Shown here: piece by piece, positions 40,221-43,713 of the stretch | How positions within the stretch are numbered: position 1 is the stretch's first letter | Layout: the number at the start of each line of letters is the position of its first letter | Source: Dehalococcoidia bacterium | GTDB lineage: Bacteria; Chloroflexota; Dehalococcoidia; Bin125 | Assembly: GCA_022824765.1 (NCBI GenBank) | Contig: JAJDZG010000047.1 | Coordinates: 1 to 43,713, forward strand | Length of the DNA stretch: 43,713 nt | Reading direction: 5' to 3' | The notes under the pieces: model-generated | Databases searched by the model: none | What the model saw: the letters and a program-made list of their open reading frames with translations, nothing else | Told to the model about the DNA's origin: nothing | Program-made: the position numbers and the translations under genes

Positions 40221-41837
40221 TTAGGTTAGGGTGAAGCCTTGGTAGGTGCTTTTGGCGACGTTTTCTAGGTGTTCTCGGTAGCGGGGTGCGCCGCCGGGCC
40301 AGATGAGGGTTCGGATGTGGTCGTGGCCTTCGACGTTGGAGTTGTAGCCGGTGAACCAGCTCTTGACTTTGCTGGCGAGCTGGAATGAGTACATTTCGTC
40401 GACGCGCTGGAGCCACTCGGCTTCGGCCGACGGTAGTGGCTCGACGCGTTGGTGTCCGTGGGCGCGCATGTAGGCGAGCAGGTCGGAGATCCAGTCGACG
40501 GCAGTCTCGATGCCGCGCGGGTAGTTGGTGGAGACGGAGCCGCCAAGCGGCCCGCTGAGCATGAGGAGGTTGGGGAAGCCGGAGGTTTGGATGCCGAGGA
40601 AGGTGTTGGGTCCGTTTTGCCACTGGTCGCGGAGGGCGGTGCCGCCGAGGCCGCGGAAGTCGATACGGTCGAAGGCGCCGGTGATGGCGTCGAAGCCGGT
40701 GGCGTAGATGATGATGTCGAAGTGATACTCGTGGGCGGTGGTCTGGATGCCGTTGTGGGTGATTCGCTCGATTGGAGTTGCGTTGAGGTCGACGAGGTGG
40801 ACGTTGTCGCGGTTGTAGGCCTCGTAGTAGCGGGTTTCGAGGGGGACGCGACGGGTGCCGAAGCCGTGGTCTTTGGGGATCAGCAGTTCGGCGGTGTCGG
40901 CGTCATGGACGCGCTGGCGGATTTTGTCGGCGATGAAGGCGGAGTAGGAGGCGTTGGCTTCGGGCTGGATGCCGACATCGACGAAGTTGCTCATCCAGAC
41001 GCTGAAGCCGCGTGCTTGGTAGAGCTGTTCCCAGAGTTCGAGGCGGTCTTGTTCGCTGACTTCGTGGAACTTGCGTGGGTCGGGTCCGTGCAGGAAGCCG
41101 CCTGGGGTGCGTCGGCAGATGTCGAAGATTTCGTCGTAGGAGGCTTTGATCTGCTGCTGGTCGATGGGGTCGATTGGTCCGTTGTGGAGGGGGGCGCACC
41201 AGTTGGGTCGGCGCTGGAAGACGGTCAGGTCGCCGACCAGGTCGGCGATTTCGGAGATGACCTGGACGCCGGTGGCGCCGGTGCCGACGACGGCGACGCG
41301 CTGTCCGTCGAGTTGGACGGGCTCGTGTGGCCAGTAGTAGGTGTGCCAGGAGCCGCCCTGGAAGTCGTCGATGCCCTCGATGTTGGGCATGGTGGCGGCG
41401 GAGAGCATGCCCATGGCGGCGAGCAGGAAGCGGGTGGTGAGCTCGCGGCCGTCGTGCAGCGTGAGGCGCCAGAGGTTGTTGGGTTCGTCGTAGGAGGCGG
41501 CGTTGACCTGGCAGTCGAACTGCATGTGCTGGCGGAGGTCAAACTTGTCGACGACGTGGTTCAGATAGCGGAGGGTCTCGGGCTGGCTGGCGAAGTGTTC
41601 GCTCCACTCCCACTCCTCGAGGAGTTCTTTGGAGAAGGAGTAGCCGTAGGTGTAGCTCTCGGAGTCGAAGCGGGCGCCTGGGTAGCGGTTCCAGTACCAG
41701 GTGCCGCCGGGTCCGCTGGCGGTTTCGAGGACGGTGGTGTGGAGGCCGAGTTCGAGCAGCTTGTAGAGCTGATAGATGCCGGCGACGCCGGCGCCGATGA
41801 TGATTGCGTCGTATTGGGGTTGGTCAAGGTGGGACAT
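40221..41837 (-). CDS. Baeyer-Villiger flavin monooxygenase
   Basis: A 538-residue FAD/NADPH-dependent type I Baeyer-Villiger monooxygenase that inserts oxygen next to a ketone. The fingerprint FQGGSWHTYYWP is at 159-170. FAD-binding GAGVAG is at 15-20 and the NADPH-binding GTGATG at 185-190. The length fits the cyclohexanone-monooxygenase group. AAGGAG precedes the ATG, and a 14-base-pair hairpin stands just upstream of it, between this gene and the binding-protein gene. No lactone hydrolase adjoins it directly, but several esterases lie elsewhere in the window. Confidence 0.92.
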   Translation of the reverse strand: MSHLDQPQYDAIIIGAGVAGIYQLYKLLELGLHTTVLETASGPGGTWYWNRYPGARFDSESYTYGYSFSKELLEEWEWSEHFASQPETLRYLNHVVDKFDLRQHMQFDCQVNAASYDEPNNLWRLTLHDGRELTTRFLLAAMGMLSAATMPNIEGIDDFQGGSWHTYYWPHEPVQLDGQRVAVVGTGATGVQVISEIADLVGDLTVFQRRPNWCAPLHNGPIDPIDQQQIKASYDEIFDICRRTPGGFLHGPDPRKFHEVSEQDRLELWEQLYQARGFSVWMSNFVDVGIQPEANASYSAFIADKIRQRVHDADTAELLIPKDHGFGTRRVPLETRYYEAYNRDNVHLVDLNATPIERITHNGIQTTAHEYHFDIIIYATGFDAITGAFDRIDFRGLGGTALRDQWQNGPNTFLGIQTSGFPNLLMLSGPLGGSVSTNYPRGIETAVDWISDLLAYMRAHGHQRVEPLPSAEAEWLQRVDEMYSFQLASKVKSWFTGYNSNVEGHDHIRTLIWPGGAPRYREHLENVAKSTYQGFTLT

Positions 41838-41849
41838 GGGAGCTCCTTC

Positions 41850-41894
41850 GCGTCAGGCAAGGCTAGAGGCTTGGCGGGTCGCCTTGCCTGACGC
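41850..41894 (-). repeat. 14-base perfect inverted repeat upstream of the monooxygenase gene
   Basis: Arms GCGTCAGGCAAGGC (41850-41863) and GCCTTGCCTGACGC (41881-41894) are exactly complementary around a 17-base loop. It starts 15 bases after the binding-protein stop and ends two bases from the AAGGAG of the monooxygenase gene. It could be a terminator/attenuator, a processing stem or a dimeric-regulator site. On the minus strand a TAGCCT box overlaps it. Confidence 0.65.
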
Positions 41895-41909
41895 GGGAGC
41901 GGTTGAGGG

Positions 41910-43526
41910 TCAGCTGCCGTCGTCTCCTTCGTTGGCGCTGTCGTCGTCGACGGCGTCGGCCGATTCGGTGTCGTTGGCGCCGAGGTAGCGGTCGTGGATT
42001 TCTGGGGGGATCAGGGCGTTGGTGACCTTGCGCATCTGGTCGGCGTCGGCGATTTGGGGTTCGATCAGGAGGGTCATGCCGTTGAAGAGGGAGACGGGGT
42101 CGAGCCGGAGGCGCTCAATGAGCAGCGCGCCCATGACGCCGAGGTAGGTCTGGACGAGCGGGTGGTCGTAGATGGCGAAGAGGATTTTGCCTTCTTCGAC
42201 CCAAGTGGCAAAGCCGAGGTTGAAGCCAAAGGTGGCGAGCGGTACCTGCGGGTTGGGCCACTGCTCGAAGAGGATGCTGAGGCCGACGGAGTCGGAGAGG
42301 GCGAGCACCGCGCCGATGTCGCCCGCGTGGGTGCGGGCCACAAGGGCCGCGGCTGGGCGTTCGCCGTCGTAGCTCCAGGTTTCGACGTCACCGTTGGCGT
42401 AGGTGTTGGAGAGGCCTTCGCAGCGCTCGTGCAGTCCGACGTTGTCGGCTTCGTGGATGACGCAGAGGATGGTGCCCTGGATCTGTTCGAGGTTGAACTG
42501 CTCGCCGGCCAGTTCGCCGGCGCGACGGTCGTTCAGTCCGATGTGGAAGCTGGAGCCGACGTCGCTGGCGGCGGCGGCGCCGGAGTTGAAGGACATGACG
42601 GGGATGTCGGCAGCGGTGGCTTCGGCAACGGCTGGGGCCAGGCCGTCGGGCGAGGCGAGGGTGGTGGCGATGGACACGGCGCCGTCGGCGACGCATTGTC
42701 GGATGGCTTCGGCCTGTTCTGCGACATCGGCGAATGCTTCTGCGCGCAGGTTGAGACCGAGCGCGGCCGAGGCGGTGATGGCGGTGTCGGTGGCGAGACC
42801 CCAGAAGATGTCGGTGCCGCCGTGGCTGATGACGCAGAACAGGTCATCTTCTGCGGGCAGCAGGGGATCGATCATTTCGAACCAGTAGTGGATCCAGGTC
42901 CAGGGGAGGTGCGGGTTGTTGAAGAGGATGTGGTCACGGGCGAAGACGGCGGTCTCGGAGATTTGGTTGGAGGTGCCCATGATCTGTGAGATTTCGCCGG
43001 CGAGGAGTCGGCGCTCGACTTCGTCGGCGACTGCGTTGTAGTCGTCGGACTCGATGATGTCGACGCCGGTGGGGAAGGTGTCGCCGATGCCGTTGCAGAG
43101 TGCGCGCAAGGCGGAGTGTGCGGGGTCGACGAGGCAGAGCACGGGCGGGAGGGATTCGGGGTCGTCTTGGGCGTGGAATTGCTCGACGAAGTAGTCGCCG
43201 GTGAGCTGGCCGGTCTCGAAGAGCTCGGTCTCGTAGTCGGCGGCGATTTCTTGGGCGCGGCTGACCTGTTCGAAGGTGACGGAGGAGCTGAACCTGATTT
43301 CGCCGGGGTCGGCGTCGGGGGCGAGGAATCTATGGTCGGGCTGTTGAATGACGCCCCAGGTTCCGTCGTCGCTGCGCTGTTGCAGACCGATTTCGACGCG
43401 TCCGTCGTCGAGGCGTTCGACGGCGACGCGCACTTCAACGCCGTCCGATTCTTGATTGGCCCAGACGGCGCCCAAGGCCGCTGCGCCGATGAGGATTCCG
43501 ACGGCAAGTAGAACAATTGCCCGCAT
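41910..43526 (-). CDS. Exported periplasmic-binding-like protein with internal duplication
   Basis: A 538-residue protein with an N-terminal signal or anchor helix (about residues 3-23). Residues about 230-500 form a sugar-binding Peripla_BP_4-type fold (FCVISHGGTDIFWGLA, then PVMSFNSGA and TILCVIHEADNVGLHERC). Residues about 128-215 (VLCLVDPAHSALRALC onward) look like a second copy of part of that fold, corresponding to 351-437. Cysteines recur at matching places (C131/C144 and C355/C369). An acidic tail ends the protein. No ABC transporter partner genes are visible here, so it may be a receptor or a stand-alone binding protein. GGAG precedes the ATG. Confidence 0.8.
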   Translation of the reverse strand: MRAIVLLAVGILIGAAALGAVWANQESDGVEVRVAVERLDDGRVEIGLQQRSDDGTWGVIQQPDHRFLAPDADPGEIRFSSSVTFEQVSRAQEIAADYETELFETGQLTGDYFVEQFHAQDDPESLPPVLCLVDPAHSALRALCNGIGDTFPTGVDIIESDDYNAVADEVERRLLAGEISQIMGTSNQISETAVFARDHILFNNPHLPWTWIHYWFEMIDPLLPAEDDLFCVISHGGTDIFWGLATDTAITASAALGLNLRAEAFADVAEQAEAIRQCVADGAVSIATTLASPDGLAPAVAEATAADIPVMSFNSGAAAASDVGSSFHIGLNDRRAGELAGEQFNLEQIQGTILCVIHEADNVGLHERCEGLSNTYANGDVETWSYDGERPAAALVARTHAGDIGAVLALSDSVGLSILFEQWPNPQVPLATFGFNLGFATWVEEGKILFAIYDHPLVQTYLGVMGALLIERLRLDPVSLFNGMTLLIEPQIADADQMRKVTNALIPPEIHDRYLGANDTESADAVDDDSANEGDDGS

Positions 43527-43693
43527 GACGATCTCCGATCTGTGGTCATCTCGGTGTTGTGCAGCCGAACGCTATCGAGGATATGGGACGATTGGGTCGG
43601 GGTCGTGTGTGGTTGGGAGGCGGCGGGATCTTTGAGTAGATGGGACTGGTTGATGCTTAGTGTGAGGGGGTCGAGTTGTCGGGGGAGATGGCG

Positions 43694-43713
43694 GGCGAGA
43701 TTCCAGACAAGCT
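43694..43713. repeat. Partial copy of the palindromic repeat at window edge
   Basis: The last 20 bases match the core of the repeats at 40015-40134 (GCGAGATTCCAGAC and AAGCT) and are cut off by the window end. The 167 bases before it, back to the binding-protein start, hold no gene I can support. Confidence 0.65.

Noticed and set aside
39853-40623. Minus-strand frame through the repeat cluster
   Set aside because: Its repeated VIPACLESRPLRT-like peptides are translations of the palindromic repeats, not a protein.
40449-41891. 480-residue acidic plus-strand frame
   Set aside because: It is antisense to the Baeyer-Villiger monooxygenase, with the same composition bias and no recognisable domain.
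1-43713. CRISPR arrays, tRNA, rRNA or transposase genes
   Set aside because: No regularly spaced direct repeats with unique spacers, no cloverleaf I could recognise and no transposase or integrase motif were found on reading.

Overview
The window is GC-rich bacterial chromosomal DNA, densely packed with short, often overlapping genes. There are no rRNA or tRNA genes, no transposase and no CRISPR array. Hopanoid genes (shc, hpnC, hpnD, hpnE, hpnH, hpnG, hpnA), F420 genes (npdG, cofE), many small catabolic oxidoreductases and hydrolases, acidic low-complexity lipoproteins and palindromic intergenic repeats together suggest a free-living or symbiotic Chloroflexota lineage (SAR202/Dehalococcoidia-like). 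This is an inference from gene content; an actinobacterium is the main alternative and no marker gene here settles it.

Layout. (1) 1-1383: a visibly lower-GC type II restriction-modification pair on the minus strand. (2) 1.4-6.2 kb: carboxylesterase, family VIII-like serine hydrolase, cyclase-family hydrolase, macrodomain protein and a small unknown. (3) 6.3-15.9 kb: a plus-strand run with cobalamin adenosyltransferase, a beta-propeller protein, polyprenyl synthase, squalene-hopene cyclase, a GNAT-zinc ribbon protein, dodecin, hpnC-hpnD-hpnE and a RidA protein. (4) 15.9-21.6 kb: a GGQ release-factor-like gene and a nucleobase permease fused to an anti-sigma-type ATPase domain (both minus), an alpha/beta hydrolase overlapping a membrane protein (plus), then npdG-cofE-SRPBCC (minus). 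(5) 21.7-27.7 kb: an NMT1/THI5-type ABC importer with a small extra gene, a four-cluster ferredoxin, a PPC-domain lipoprotein and a cupin. (6) 27.7-35.4 kb: a GltD-like oxidoreductase, SirB1, YjbQ, then an overlapping run midA-prxQ-M20 peptidase followed by sufU, a half-length CoxM-like gene and mocA. (7) 35.5-40 kb: hpnH, a VOC/enoyl-CoA hydratase operon, hpnG and hpnA. (8) 40-43.7 kb: a palindromic repeat cluster, a Baeyer-Villiger monooxygenase and a periplasmic-binding protein with a partly duplicated lobe; another repeat copy sits at the right edge.

Working together, the polyprenyl synthase, HpnC, HpnD, HpnE and Shc would make farnesyl diphosphate, squalene and hopene. HpnH and HpnG would then add and process the adenosyl side chain; HpnA is associated with the pathway. 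NpdG and CofE supply and reduce coenzyme F420.

Two points stand out. Five plus-strand genes (pduO, sirB1, midA, sufU, hpnG) carry a TANNNT box (mostly TAGACT) exactly six bases before the ATG and lack a Shine-Dalgarno, the signature of leaderless transcription. The permease-ATPase fusion has changed residues at two conserved nucleotide-binding positions, suggesting a sensor or scaffold rather than a normal kinase. No gap between genes exceeds about 300 bases.
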